A DNA stretch of 64,000 nt. It comes from Cryptomeria japonica (Eukaryota > Streptophyta > Pinopsida > Cupressales > Cupressaceae). Below the pieces are notes generated by a model. That model saw only the letters and a list, made by a program, of their open reading frames with translations. It ran no database searches and was not told where the DNA came from. Positions 23,716 to 35,845 of this stretch are shown one piece after another. Numbering within the stretch: the stretch's first letter is position 1; each line of letters begins with the position of its first letter. Location: positions 913,331,648 through 913,395,647 of the forward strand of contig NC_081414.1 of assembly GCF_030272615.1 (NCBI RefSeq), in the 5' to 3' direction. Made by a program: the position numbers and the translations under genes.

Positions 23716-24633
23716 ATGGCTTGTTTGGGGCTTCTTGTTGTGGTGAGTATGTCTGTATTGGCTCAGCTTGCACGTGCTTCAGACTGGACTAATGCCCACG
23801 CTACGTTCTATGGAGGTAGCGATGCATCTGGAACGATGGGTGAGTGCACATTGTATCACTTTCTGGGTTGTATTTACAGTCTTTGGGATATATTTAAGTA
23901 GTATTAACTTTGGTTTACAATGCAGGTGGGGCATGTGGGTATGGAAATCTTTACAGCCAAGGGTATGGCGCCAGCACTGCAGCTCTGAGCACTGCCCTTT
24001 TTAACAATGGCTTGAGCTGTGGAGCATGCTATGAGATCAAATGCAATGACGACCCACAATGGTGCCTTCCCAACTCAATCGTTGTAACCGCCACTAACTT
24101 CTGCCCGCCCAACAATGCCCTGCCTAACGACAATGGCGGATGGTGCAATCCTCCCCTGGAGCATTTTGACCTCTCACAGCCCATTTTCCAGGACATTGCC
24201 AAATTCAAAGCCGGCATTGTCCCTGTTATGTACAGAAGGTAAGTTCCCTGCTAAAAAACAGCCCTGCTTCCTTTTCCTGTCCGGGTCTCTGATCTGTTTG
24301 GGGGCTTACATTTGTGTGTTTCATTGCAGGGTCCCCTGTCAAAGAAAGGGAGGAGTTCGATTCACCATTAATGGCCACTCCTACTTCAACCGGGTTCTCA
24401 TCACCAATGTTGGAGGAGCAGGGGATGTCAAAGCCGTTTCAATCAAGGGGTCTTCTACTGGTTGGCAGGATATGTCACGGAACTGGGGCCAAAACTGGCA
24501 GAGCAACAGTTTTCTGAACGGTCAGAGCCTGTCATTCAAGGTGACCACCAGCGATGGAAGGACTGTTACCTCCTACAATGTGGCTCCAAGTGGCTGGCAA
24601 TTTGGCCAGACTTTCAGCGGCTCCCAGCTTTAA
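23716..24633 (+). CDS. Alpha-expansin, copy 2 (three exons, apparently intact)
   Basis: Exons are 23716-23839, 23926-24238 and 24330-24633, with GT-AG introns of 86 and 91 bp, giving 246 residues. The protein has a signal peptide ([21 protein letters not shown]), mature start [13 protein letters not shown], the GH45-like domain with [19 protein letters not shown] and HFD, then the CBM63-like domain ending SGSQL. It differs from copy 1 by one codon and several residues in the signal peptide and by only a handful of mature residues (for example Thr to Ala after YSQGYG, and FNL to FNR in domain 2). Exon 2 differs at about 4 of 313 sites while intron 1 differs at about 9 of 86, which fits purifying selection or gene conversion. 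It is likely secreted and redundant in activity with copy 1. Confidence 0.95.
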
Positions 24634-27600
24634 ACTAGTTTATATTCTAGCTAAACCAGTCTGTGTCTAATGGTCAATCGGGTTACAGATATCGATTCTA
24701 GAAGAGTTGGCCCGTGAGTACTTTTAGTTTGTTTTACTTTGTGTTTGATAGTTATCAGCTATCTTGTAAAGCGTTTCGGGTGTCGCCGCGGTGGCTGCGG
24801 ATTACAGTGCTACCCGCTCTCGAAACGACCGGTAATCATATTCTGCTGCAAAAATAGTTGTTGACAGTGTTGAGTGTTGAGTTGCAGATTTGCAGAGGTG
24901 GTTTTGTCGCCACCCGCCATCTATTTCGAGTAATGTAAACGTATGCTCTTACAAAGTAATCATAATAATAATATGTTTCTGTTATATAGCTGCAGGAGTT
25001 CTATCTTGACCTGTTCCTTATGTTCAGAATTTGCATGAAAGTCTGCGAGCACATATTTCGCGAGTCGATTCAAATATAACGAATCTTGTGCGGTTTCTTT
25101 TGTCGACGTAACGATATAATATGTTACTACATTTAGAAGAATCTTATTGTGCAACTTTTGATTTTTTTTTCGACTCGTGACGGCGAGTCCGGCTGATGTC
25201 GGATAAAAAAGGGCAAAAGAGATTTTCTAGTGATAGGAACGAGGAATAAAATTTCGATCTGATTTCTTTCTCTGGCATAATTATTATACATGATAGGATA
25301 TGGATGCTTCGGTGCTTCTAAAATCATTTTAGTAGACATCAAAGATCATTGACATTAATGTAATATTTAATGGGGAACACACACATTTGAAATGAATGCA
25401 ATGTTAGCATTCCAAATTTGGAGATGATTAGAGATGCTTTATTACACTTCGAATAATATGATAGATGTAAAATGCCCATTAATTTATGTCAAATCATTTC
25501 GAAGAGATCAAGTTATTCTAGAAGACAACAAAAATCATTACTATTGATAATAATAATAAATGTCTTTAACGGTGAGCATTTTATTTTATATTTAAATTTT
25601 TTAATCTAAACTTACATTACAAGTAAGGTTAATGAATTGAAATTTTATTTTATATTTAAAAAAAATTAACTTGCATTACATGTAAGGTTAATAAAGTGAA
25701 ATTATCATCATTTTATTTTATTTTATTTTTTATTTTTTAATTTTTAAATCATAAGAATTTTTATTTTTATTTTTTTTTAAATTTTAAATCATAAGAATTT
25801 GATCCATTCATCAGTCTACTTATTTGTTGGTGAGAGTTATCTTTGATTTCAAATTAAAGTTACAAACATATTGACTTAGTTTGTGAGTTTTTGTTATCTT
25901 GAAGTCAGAAGTTGTTCTAATAAAATTGGTTTGTGAAATGTAAAACATAGTTATATAATTAAAGGTAATTTTAAAAGAGGAAATATAGATCTTGAGACAA
26001 GGTCATGATATATTACAGAAAAGGATTTGTTTTTAATACATGTTTGATTTTGTGAGTTTTTGTTATCTTGAATTTTTAATGGCCAAAAAAAAGTTCTAAT
26101 AAATTTATTTTGTGAGATGTGAAAATTAATTAGTCATGTAATTGAAGTTAATTTCAAAAGAGGAAAATAGAGATATTGACACAAAGCCATGATATGTTAG
26201 GGGAAAGGACCCATTTTTGAATACATGTTTAATTAGAACTCCACTAAAAATTTCATATCTAATCAATAGTCGACCCTTGTATATCCTTTAATTTAAAAAA
26301 GTATTTAATTATAAGAGTTGTTTAAGTTTATTGACACCCATAGTATATGATTATCAAGGCACGAAAAAACTTTGACCCAAGTGTAAGGTATAATATTTTA
26401 TCGTATATAGTCAACCTTGGTGTGATGCAATAAAAAGAGAACTTATATATGCAATAAATATAAACCAAATTACAATAAATCACATGCATCATATTCATTT
26501 GCTTTGATGTCTAACAAGTTGTATAGTTCATCCATCATGCTTCCTCCATATATATGTATATATTACATATATATTTCACATTTCCTTACTCCCACATATA
26601 TTTAATCCATATTATTATATACATGTTTCTACACTATTCCACACTTTTATCTCCCTCTATTCTCTCTTTACATAGCCTCTTAATGTCTTTCCATCATATC
26701 CCTTCATAATAACTCTCAATTATCTTTTTCCCATGATTTTCCTTTTATTCTATAATATTTTACCCTCTTATAGCTCATTTCAACATATTAGAGGTACTTT
26801 AAGACTATTTAAGGGGTATGTAATGGATATATGGGTTTAGAATGACCCAAGTGACATTTATAGTGCCTCACAACCCTATTTCCTGCCAACAAGGCATTTG
26901 CATGGGTATTGGTCAAAAGATTTATTAGAGGCATATGTATTAGATCAATTGTGCAAATTTTGTGGTGGTCAAAGCAAATAGTTAATGGGGCAATAGAGAG
27001 TATGTATCAAATATCACTTCAAATATGTGCATAGCAAATCCTTTTGTGTTCTTCATAACTACCTAGAAGCCAAAACAATAGCTATATGCTCTTAAGTCAC
27101 ATACGAAGAAAACAAAAAAAAAATCAACAAAATTTGATGTATCATTTAGGAGCTTAGGGTATGTGTGAATTTAAGGTGGATGGTTATTGGTATCCTTCCC
27201 CTATTAGTTAATATCATTTAACCTAGAAGATGGACATGAACATGAGGTGAAACTTTTACTAGAACAAAAGTGCACAATATTTACACTAACTTAAAAATCA
27301 TAGCAAAATAGCAAATGGCCTCCTCAAATCACAAGCATGATGGACCAAATAGAGTATAGACACATCTTTACTTCTAAAAGAAGAAAACACACCAAACAAT
27401 ATCATAAGAGAGTTGGGAACAACTTCTCAATATGTTAATGCTAATTACCTAAATTTTAATATTAATTTTGGTGCACATATATTCATGTTTTATGAATAAT
27501 TTGTATAGTATTTTAATTAAAAAGACAATGTATTATCTATAAAAAAAAAGTGGATGGCAAAAGGCACATTCTTAAGAGTTTAAGAGTGACCAAGCTCAAA

Positions 27601-28240
27601 CAAAGACAAAAAACATACAAAGGAAAAGCCCAACAATCAATAAATAGAAATAAAATTTGTAAGAAACAAGAGTTGCACCAATAGGAGGGGTCACAATCAC
27701 CAAGTTTTCCCATACATTAATGAGGATAAAACTATCACCAATAGGCTCTTAACCAACAAAAACACCCTCTTTTTAGTCTTCAACAAGTTGTTGAGAATGA
27801 ATTGAGGAAATATCTAGCTCTAAGTGAAGGAAATTGTTAGAATCTAACCAACTAGAAGCACAACACCCATGACAAGAGGTGGAAGTTGTTCAAGGGGGTT
27901 AAGACTGCATGGACTAAAATATAGCTAAAGCCTTTAATAGCAAAAGCCTTTAATAGCAAGCACATAAAGTGCACGAGCTAAAGGGTATACTTGGTAGACA
28001 GATAAAACAACCCAAAAGGCTCATATTATTGATAATTAATGGTGATGCAAGCTAAGCCATTGGTGAATAGCATCTAAATAAATTAAATAGAATGAGGCCT
28101 AAAGCCAAGCACCTAAAGCATGGAAAGTATGAAGGGCCATTCAATGTGGTCATAAGCCTTGGTGTAGTCAATTTGATGAATATTGCAAGTTATTGAGAAT
28201 GTTCGGCCCATTCCATTCCTTCCAAAACAACACTAATGTT
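24634..28240. other. Copy 2 3' UTR and flank F, second copy (first part)
   Basis: Same 3' UTR and AT-rich flank as after copy 1, but longer. It includes poly-T/A-rich stretches (25720-25790), a low-complexity region at 26510-26760, and the block 27540-28220 that recurs at 38520-39200 and 43660-44045. No gene. The bracket repeat is at 25441-25512. Confidence 0.65.
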
Positions 28241-29777
28241 TTTTATTACGTGAAAATTTGGTTTTGAAGGGACCCAAAACCCTTTACAAATCAAACAAGG
28301 GATAGAACTTGACCTCTCAACAAAGATGAGAGAGCCACAGACAACAGGAAACCCAACCAAAGATAGGGCCAGAAAAAACCAACCCAAACAACCAACTACA
28401 AGGGCCCTCAAGATTTACAACTGGCCTTGTGGGAACAAAGAGTCATATCAAAAGAAGGCTCGGATGTCTTTGAATGCTTCCCCTTTACAATAATCCATCC
28501 TTCTTCAACTTTAGCTGTCGCAACAGACCAATCCGAAGAGCCCAGCACCGATCTATCCGGATTGGAAGAAAGAGCATTAGTAGAGGGAGCAACAACTGTC
28601 ATGGACACAGGACCACATCCAATAGATGGGGCAAAATTTTTGTCAACACACAGTGAAGCATTCGACGGGGTAAGAGACAACAAACCATTTTCAGTAGAAG
28701 AGACAACACCATCTTGTATCACAACATCTTTAATCAAAGAAACATCCTTTGTGGCATCCGAAGAATCATTCTTCGTCATTAAGGAATGCGAACTAGCCAT
28801 AGTAGAAACCCCAACATCCAGTGACTCATTAGAAGAGTCCAAAGATTTCTTTACCGTGTAGTGCTGGTAAGATGTCCCTGAACATCATGCGGCCACAAGA
28901 TTTTTCTTCTTAAGCCCACAATTCCCAGTCGCATGGCCAATTTTATTTAAAGCATCTATGACACCTGAAAGGAATACCTTCATAATCCAAAGTTTGGACC
29001 TAGCTGCCAAAAGAGGAATTAATGGCAATCTCTGCTGGTAGTCCCTTAGAAACATCTAGCTCCACCATAATGCGAGCATAAGTGGTATGATAAAGCTCAA
29101 AGGATTCATTATCCACCAAAATGAAACTCCCAATAGCATCACCTATTTCCTCAAAGAGAGAATCAACTCACAAATGGAGAGGAAGGTAAGGAAGTTGAAC
29201 CCAAACTGGAATTTTGTTGAATTTCTCAAAGAGGGGGTTAAAATCAGAGTGCTAGGGTTTGGCCAAAAGCAGCATAATATCTTTCTCATAGAAAAAGATT
29301 TCACACATAATTTTCTTCTATCCTTAGCATTCTCAAATTTAGCAACAAAGAAACCTTTAGCCATAGGATATATGTGAACAATACCAGAAATGAGTGGGTC
29401 CCAGTGATGAGAGATCCATTTATGTAGCTCCGGGAGGCTGGGCCAAATACCCTTGAATCTACAGATAACACTATGCTTCGTAAAAAGCTTCACATTGTTC
29501 TCTATTTCCTGATCGGAATCCTTATTCACATTGACAGAGGCAGCACAGGAGACAGGGATAAACCCTCTTCCGTCCCCTCTGCGAAAATTAGAAAACGGAA
29601 CCTGTGAAACCCGAGCAACACCGGGGCGAGGGCCCCCAACAGCCATCGACGCCCAAGAGGGATCTGCACGACCGACATCAGGAACGACCAGATCCGAGCT
29701 GTTGGGGAGAGCAGCTGCAGGGGAAAAGGTGGGTGAAACAGGCGGGAGCATTTTCAAACAGGTGAAACAAAAAAACA
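28241..29777 (-). mobile_element. ORF1-only (half) LINE insertion
   Basis: This 1.5-kb insert on the minus strand carries a LINE ORF1 and then a 3' UTR-like tail, with no ORF2. ORF1 starts at the ATG at 29751 (MLPPVSPTFSPAAALP), has a DUF4283-like block (WPSLPELHKWISHHWDPLI, AKGFFVAKFENAKDRRKL), and ends near 28408 after a Ser/Asp-rich tail. It contains two frame changes. The tail ends in a short A-run (T-run at 28239-28244). A target duplication of about 12 bp (AACAATAATGTT-like, 28226-28240 and 29778-29789) flanks it, and the empty site exists in the third flank at about 39205-39220. It therefore inserted as a unit already lacking ORF2. Confidence 0.75.
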
Positions 29778-29789
29778 AACAATAATGTT

Positions 29790-31860
29790 GTCCAAGATGT
29801 ATTACGGCTTGATAAACCTAGTTTGCTCAGACATGACTAGTTAGGGAAGGAGTGACCTTTGCTTGAAAGCAAGAGCTCTACCAACAATCATGTAAGAAAC
29901 ACTTAACAAGGTGAAATGTCTTGTCATATTTCTCAACTATAGATGTGAATTTAGTATTACCTTTGTTGATTTTGTAAAGAATTCTCATGAAAAGCTTCTA
30001 GATAGACCTTGTAGGGGTCTTCACCCATAGTATCCCCTTTTTTTTAATAAAAATCACTCGAGAATCCATCCAACCAAGGCCTTTATCATTGAACATAAAG
30101 AAAAACCACCCCATGCAAATCTTCAATAGTAAGAAGGTGATCACAAAGAATGCGCTAAGATGTGGAAACTTGGTAAATTAATAGATTTAGGCATTGTTGT
30201 AGAGATATGTTTCAATATGGAATATGCACTTGAGTAGTAAAAAATTCTTACTAATGTTGGACGAACGCATGAAGAATGTTTGGAAGTTCAATAAAAAGTC
30301 ATTGACCCTCCTTTGTTGTCTTGATGGCTTAAGAAGTATGACAAGCTTGAAGAGACAAAAAAATCTTTAGAGGCCTTATCTCTAATCTTAATCAATGAAG
30401 TTGAGCTTTGATTTGTGCATCATGATCAATGTGAGTATTTGAAACCTATTTCTAGAAATGGAGCATAACTACTAAAAGCTAAAATTTTGAGTGAAAAGGT
30501 GTCCTTCCAAAGTGGTGATGGCTTGCCAAAGCTCCAAGGTGCTAGCCTCGCAAGAGTGGTGTTGGATATATAGGAAAGATGAAACCCATAAACATGTATG
30601 AAGCAAGAGGTGTAATTGATACCATCATTCCACTAGGTTGTCCAACATGCCTCTTACATTTGGCATGGCTCCAAATTCTTAACATATTGAATATGAGCTA
30701 ACATGGCATTATGGGTGAGCAACGACATATTTAGAAAATAAGGAATTTTCATGGCCATAGGTTTGGCAAGTTGTCACACAATACAAAATCGTATTGGGAA
30801 GTGGTTTGAAATGACAATATCTAGTGAATGCTCCACAAGAAAAGAGTGAAAATTGGCAAAAGAAAAGAATGATCTAGAAGATAAAATGCCTTTGTCAAGC
30901 CATTTAAGAACTTGCTTGTTCCATATTTGAGGTTACTCCATGTGTACTATGTTGTATAGTCATGGTCATAGCCAAGGGTAGGATCATAAGGTCCTAATTT
31001 ATTGTGCAAAAAGTGCCATGCTTCTCTTTCACTAGTTATCTATTGATAACACCATATATTTCTTTTAAGCCATCTAAGCGCATTAAAATAATCAAATAGA
31101 ACTTAAGTCTAGTAGTATGCATTGCATTGTGATCTCTAGAGAATAGATCATTCGACAACCTCATTCAAAGCATAAATATTAGTAACACTAAAATAATGAT
31201 TAGTCAATGGACCCTTGGTTTGCTAGTGAAGTTGAATGGTTCTTAATTAGCCCACCAAGGATCAAGTCTTGTTGAGTGCAAGGCTTCGACATCAAAAGAG
31301 ATGAGGCAAGGATCCTACCTTGAGAAAATTTGATTGCACAAATACTGGTTAGTCCTTGACTCTTAGTCAAAGAAGTTTCAACCTAAGGTTCATGCTCTCA
31401 AATTGCGTAGCTAAAATGACTGTGGATGAAGATCCCTCCCATAAACAAAAGAAGAAGAAGAAGAATGATTATTATTGTTAGGAAGAGATCATAACACTTG
31501 AAAATGGAAATGGAAATGGACTTTTATAGTCCAAAATATTGGGCATTTTGTTTATGGGTCTACGGATGGCTTATAGTAATATGGGACTAATAGATATTCC
31601 CCAATGCTTGACTCTTAGCCAAAGAGGTTTTGACCTAAGGCTCATGTTCTTATATCGCGTAGCTAAACCGTATAATCAACTACTCAATCCTCTCACCTAC
31701 TTGATCTAAGGAAGCTCACATTAAAACATCTAATGAGAGCTTCCCAAAACCTATTAGAAGCTATAAAAAACTATTAACTTCCTTTGATAAATTTTCATAC
31801 ACTATGAATTACTATGATAGATGAAAAATACTAATTAATTTATATAAAATCATTTCAAAG
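29790..31860. other. Flank F, second copy (second part)
   Basis: Non-coding flank that continues colinear with 39220-39750 and 40850-41100 of unit 3. It holds a short coding-like remnant (30361-30690). The NBS fragment seen in units 1 and 3 is missing here. The bracket repeat left arm for copy 3 is at about 31795-31866. Confidence 0.6.
30361..30690 (+). pseudogene. Unrecognised coding-like remnant, unit 2
   Basis: Translates to a phrase also found, inverted, at 41129-41471: KILSEKVSFQSGDGLPKL, then a Gly-rich/ARV stretch and KMKPIN. I do not recognise the protein. Conservation of phrases between the two copies, despite many changes, suggests that it was once coding. A shorter direct piece of it lies at 39466-39590. 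Confidence 0.35.
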
Positions 31861-32454
31861 AGATTAGTTAGTTGTCTTCACACCAACAATTAGAAGTAGG
31901 TGGTTACCACACATGTTCCCCACCCCACTCTAGCCCTTCATTCAAACTTCTCTTCTCTTCTCCTCTATACCAGCCACGTCGTTATCCCTCCACAAAACTT
32001 TTCTTATCTAATACAATCCCCTCCTTCCGGGTTTCTCATCCCATTTCCTTCTCACTAAGCATCGTCAACCTAGTGCTTTACTTTGAATTTCTTGCGTTGG
32101 GTTTCCCCTGCATTAGGAGATGGCTTGTTTAGGGCTTCTTGTTGTGGTGAGTATGTCTATGTTGGCTTAGCTTGTTCATGCTTCAGACTGGACTAATGCC
32201 CACACTACCTTCTATGGAGGTAGCGATGCATCTAGAACAATGGGTGAGTGCACATTGTATCACTTTCTGGGTTGTATTTACAGTCTTTGGGATGTTTTTA
32301 GGCAATATTAACTTTGGTTTGCAATGCAAGTGGGGCTTGTGGGTATGGAAATCTTTACAGCCAAGGGTATGGCACCAGCGCTGCAACTCTGAGCACTACC
32401 CTTTTCAACATTGGCTTGAGCTGTGGAGCATGCTATGAGATCAAATGCAATGAC

Positions 32455-32683
32455 TGTTGGGATGTGAAGTCTGACTCTTCATTTCACCTTCCCATTTGTG
32501 TCTCTTCGTCTTCTCTTGAAGGCTATTGTATATAAATGAGGGAAAACCCCTATGTATGTATGCTGCAATAATAATAAAGATCTCTGCTATGCTTTCTAGT
32601 GGATGTAGCCAAATTGGTGAACCACGTTAAATATTGTGTGTGTATTATTTGTGTGTTCCTAATTTGTCTAATTAGATTTAACA
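32455..32683 (+). repeat. 5' LTR of the gene-carrying element
   Basis: 229 bp, TG...CA, with a TATATAAATG promoter-like motif near 32530 and an AATAATAATAAAG poly(A)-signal-like stretch shortly after. Partner of 35607-35845. Confidence 0.92.
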
Positions 32684-33300
32684 ATTGATATCAGAGCGGT
32701 CGCGAATCCAGAAAGAGTAGGTTTTTTTAAAGGGCAGAGGATTCAGAGAAGTGCAGACAGTAGTCATGCCCCACGCAGTGCTTCCATGTGTTGTTGGTGG
32801 TTGCAGCTCGACATCTATGCAGTTCTAAGGAAAGAACACAGGTGTAGTTTCAGACCTGGGCGTTACATATGGGCTTGATTCACGTATATGTTGCAAGGTG
32901 AAGGCGAAAAAGAAAGAGAGTTTAACCCTCGTGTTAGTTATGGATGTGATTGATTAAGACTTTTGATGTATTTGGACAAGACATATTGTAGAGTAGTTTC
33001 GAGGAGGTGAGGCGTCGAGCAGAGGTCCTAGGAGGAGATTCCCTGATGCTTCTCCTAAGGAAATAGTTGATGGCGGACTATATTGTTGGTTGTGTTGCTG
33101 GTAACACCTCCCCTTCTACAAGCAACATCAAAGGGATCCTCAGGTTTCACAGAAAAGCATGTGAAACAGAATTGCTGAGCCATCTGGAGCGGTTCTTCAT
33201 TTCTTCTCAACTAGCAAAAGCCTGAGAAAATTTTCATATTGCGAGAAAAATTGGGTAATTTTTGTTTCTTAAGATTAGTAGAGCTTTCTCAATAGCGGTA

Positions 33301-33522
33301 ACAATAGCAACTCGGACACTGGTGATAGTGCAATTGCTAGAAAATGAGGCGGCAGATGCCGTTCATTTATCAGATGTAATGAAGGCCTGTATAAGGCCTG
33401 ATATCGTCCACTTTGTGCACGTGAATATAGCGAAGAACAAATGACAACCTTATGCCGTGAGCACGAAAGCTAGCCATCAGACATCTACACAGTCTTAGGG
33501 AATTGGAAGAGCTATGTCTAGG
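33301..33522 (+). pseudogene. Ribosomal protein L4 (uL4) N-terminal piece, captured in the LTR element
   Basis: The frame reads RTLVIVQ, then LSDVMKACIRPDIVHFVH, then [14 protein letters not shown] and GIGRAMSR. These match in order the N-terminal region of eukaryotic 60S protein uL4 (family phrases LPDVM.A.IRPDIVNFVH, QPYAVSKKAGHQTS, GTGRAVSR). About 75 codons are present with no intron visible, which suggests capture from a processed transcript. It ends abruptly at about 33522, where ATPase sequence begins. It is broken and not expected to make a ribosomal protein. Confidence 0.85.
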
Positions 33523-33523
33523 G

Positions 33524-33915
33524 AAGATGGCTGCAATAATGGCAATTGTGTTGGCCAAGGGAGATGGGAAGCCTCCAGATTGGCAAGATTTCGTTGGAAT
33601 CATTGGGTTGCTAATAATTAACTCCACCATCAGTTTTATTGAAGAAAACAATACTGGTAACGCAACAGCGACTCTGATGGCAAGTGTTTCACCCAAAAAA
33701 AACTAAGGTTCTTCATGATGGCAGATAGCAACAAGAAGATGCCTCAATTCTTGTTCCAAGTGACATAATTAGTATTAAATTGGGAGATATTGGTCCTATT
33801 GATGCTCGTCTCCTGGAGGGTGATCCTTTAAAGATTGACCTTTCTTCCCCGACTGGTGAATCTCTTCTTGTCACAAAGAATCCAGGAGATATAGTGTTTT
33901 CAGGGTCTAAATGTT
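33524..33915 (+). pseudogene. Plasma-membrane H+-ATPase (P3A type) piece, captured in the LTR element
   Basis: The sequence reads [38 protein letters not shown], then [28 protein letters not shown] and [17 protein letters not shown]. This is the segment of plant plasma-membrane proton pumps from the second transmembrane helix into the actuator domain, including the TGES loop. About 130 codons are present, contiguous and apparently without introns, so an mRNA source is likely. It is decayed. In the cell the parent enzyme acidifies the apoplast; this piece lacks the phosphorylation and nucleotide-binding domains. Confidence 0.9.
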
Positions 33916-35606
33916 AAATCAAGGGGAGGTCATGGTGCTTCTACTGTGCAGGTTCAAGACATAGCGACCACTGTGTCTAGGGAAGATAGCGATGGAGATA
34001 TTATGCCATGACAACCTTACATGTTATTCAAGTGACGCCAGAGCCCACAATAGTACGTATTTTGTAGTGGTTGGAGGAGTTTCACGAGTTAAAGCCCTTG
34101 TAGGGGCTGCCATTGGTGGCGAAGACATTTGGCACGATGTTATTCGACATCTTGTATTGGCTGAATAAACAGATTGTAATAAAACATATAGAGAAGAAAT
34201 TAAGAGAGGGTTGTAGTCAGGGCAGAGGATTTAGGAGCTGTGGTTCAAATCATTGTGGTGGCCTAGTCATCAAAACCTATGGGTTTTGGAGAGATGTAAC
34301 AATTGTAGCTGTAAGTTATAATCATTGAGTGAGAGTTTGTGGTAGTAAGGGGTTTTGCTGTCAGGAGTTGGTTGTCTTCACGTGATTGGAGATGTTGGTG
34401 TTTTTTTATTATGCCATGGCAGGCTCTTGATTCTAGATTAGAGCGTTGGCATGATACAAGTTCTCTTGACAAGTTATGCTTATTGGAGTATGTGGTCTTC
34501 ATTTGTGAAGATGTAAGATCAAGTTGTCATGTTGTGTTCCCAAGTAATGTAGACGTTCAATGGGAGCTTTGACATTGGTCTTTTTAGTGCTCTTAGTATC
34601 AAGCACATTGGCGGATTGACCATGGATGTGCTTTTGAAAGCTAAGAGGCTTGGGTGAGGCTAGAGTTCTCTTGGGATTAGAGAACATTTGTTGAGACGGT
34701 ATCGCTTTAGAGGTTTCACCAAGAAGACCGAGGAGCCTACACCTGGTGATGGACATGAGTTCATCTTAGACCTAGAGGAGATTGTTCTTGGATAGAGTCA
34801 TTGTGACTTGGTGTATCCTAGAGGAACATTCTTAGTCCCCAATCTTGGTCTACTCGATAGATTTATCTCCTTGTAGGAGATGGTTCCTAGTTTTGGAATG
34901 ATATTGAGTTTGATCTTCCTTGATAACAAGAGCTTGCATACATGTTGGTTGGGTGTTCTTAATGCTTTCATTTGGGGAGGTAAAGGAGATCATACTTGAC
35001 ACAATTGAGCACTTGGTGGTGTTGGTAGAAGGATGAGATATGGTTTGCATAAATGTTTCTTCCTAGAGTTTTTTGAAGTCATCTATTGTTGTTGTACTTT
35101 ATTGTTTTTTAACAGCAATATGTGGTCTTTTCATGAGGACTTGGAGGATGTAAAGTGATATTTTGTAGCAAGTTGGTTGCAGGTTGCAGATCATTGTGAT
35201 TTGATTATTGCCACACCTTTTATGTTAGTGCTTCTTGGTAGATTTGAGGTATTGGTTAACATTGCTCATGCAACATGTGGACTGCTATATAAGTGTCTTC
35301 TAGTTTTTTTTTACACATCAATGGTTTTTGGTGTGTTTTGTTGGAAGATGGGATTACACAGAATTGTTGTATGGGTTAGATATGTTGGCATGATTTTATT
35401 TGATTTTATGTGGTTAGTTGGATGTGATTAGCAATTAGCTGTGGTTGCTTTTCCAGCTATGGTGATTGATTCTCAGCCTGTTTATTACCATGGGATTTGG
35501 TGATTTCACTTGGATATTGATCGAGAATGGAAGCAGGGGATATACTTCAAGTGGGAGGTTGTTCAGATGTGAAGTCGGAGCGTGAGTCAAACTTCAAGTG
35601 GGAGAT

Positions 35607-35845
35607 TGTTGGGATGTGAAGTCTGACTGTTCGTTTCACCTTCCCACACCTTCCCATCTATGTCTCTTCGTCTTCTCTTGAAGGCTATTGTATATAAATG
35701 AGGGCATACCCCTGTATATGTATGCTGTAATAATAATAAAGATCTTTGCTCTGCTTTCTGGTGGATGTAGCCAAATTGGTGAACCAGGTTAAATATTGTG
35801 TGTGTATTATTTGTGTATTCCCAATTTGTCTAATTAGATTTAACA
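35607..35845 (+). repeat. 3' LTR of the gene-carrying element
   Basis: 239 bp. Contains a 10-bp duplication (CACCTTCCCA) not in the 5' LTR and the same TATATAAATG motif near 35690. It ends directly at expansin exon 2. Confidence 0.92.

Larger units (their letters stand above)
32455..35845 (+). mobile_element. 3.4-kb non-autonomous LTR element carrying host-gene pieces (RPL4 and H+-ATPase)
   Basis: Short LTRs (229 and 239 bp, TGTTGGG...TTTAACA) and a 5-bp TSD atgac (32450-32454, 35846-35850) define the ends exactly. A Met-tRNA-like primer site (TGATATCAGAGCGG) starts three bases after the 5' LTR, and a purine tract (AAGTGGGAGAT) precedes the 3' LTR. The 2.9-kb interior has no gag or pol that I can recognise. 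Instead it holds a ribosomal protein L4-like piece directly followed by a plasma-membrane H+-ATPase piece, both decayed. The LTRs differ at about 15 of 229 aligned sites plus a 10-bp indel, so the insertion is old (tens of millions of years at slow conifer rates). In plan and size it parallels maize Bs1, which also acquired H+-ATPase sequence. Confidence 0.9.
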
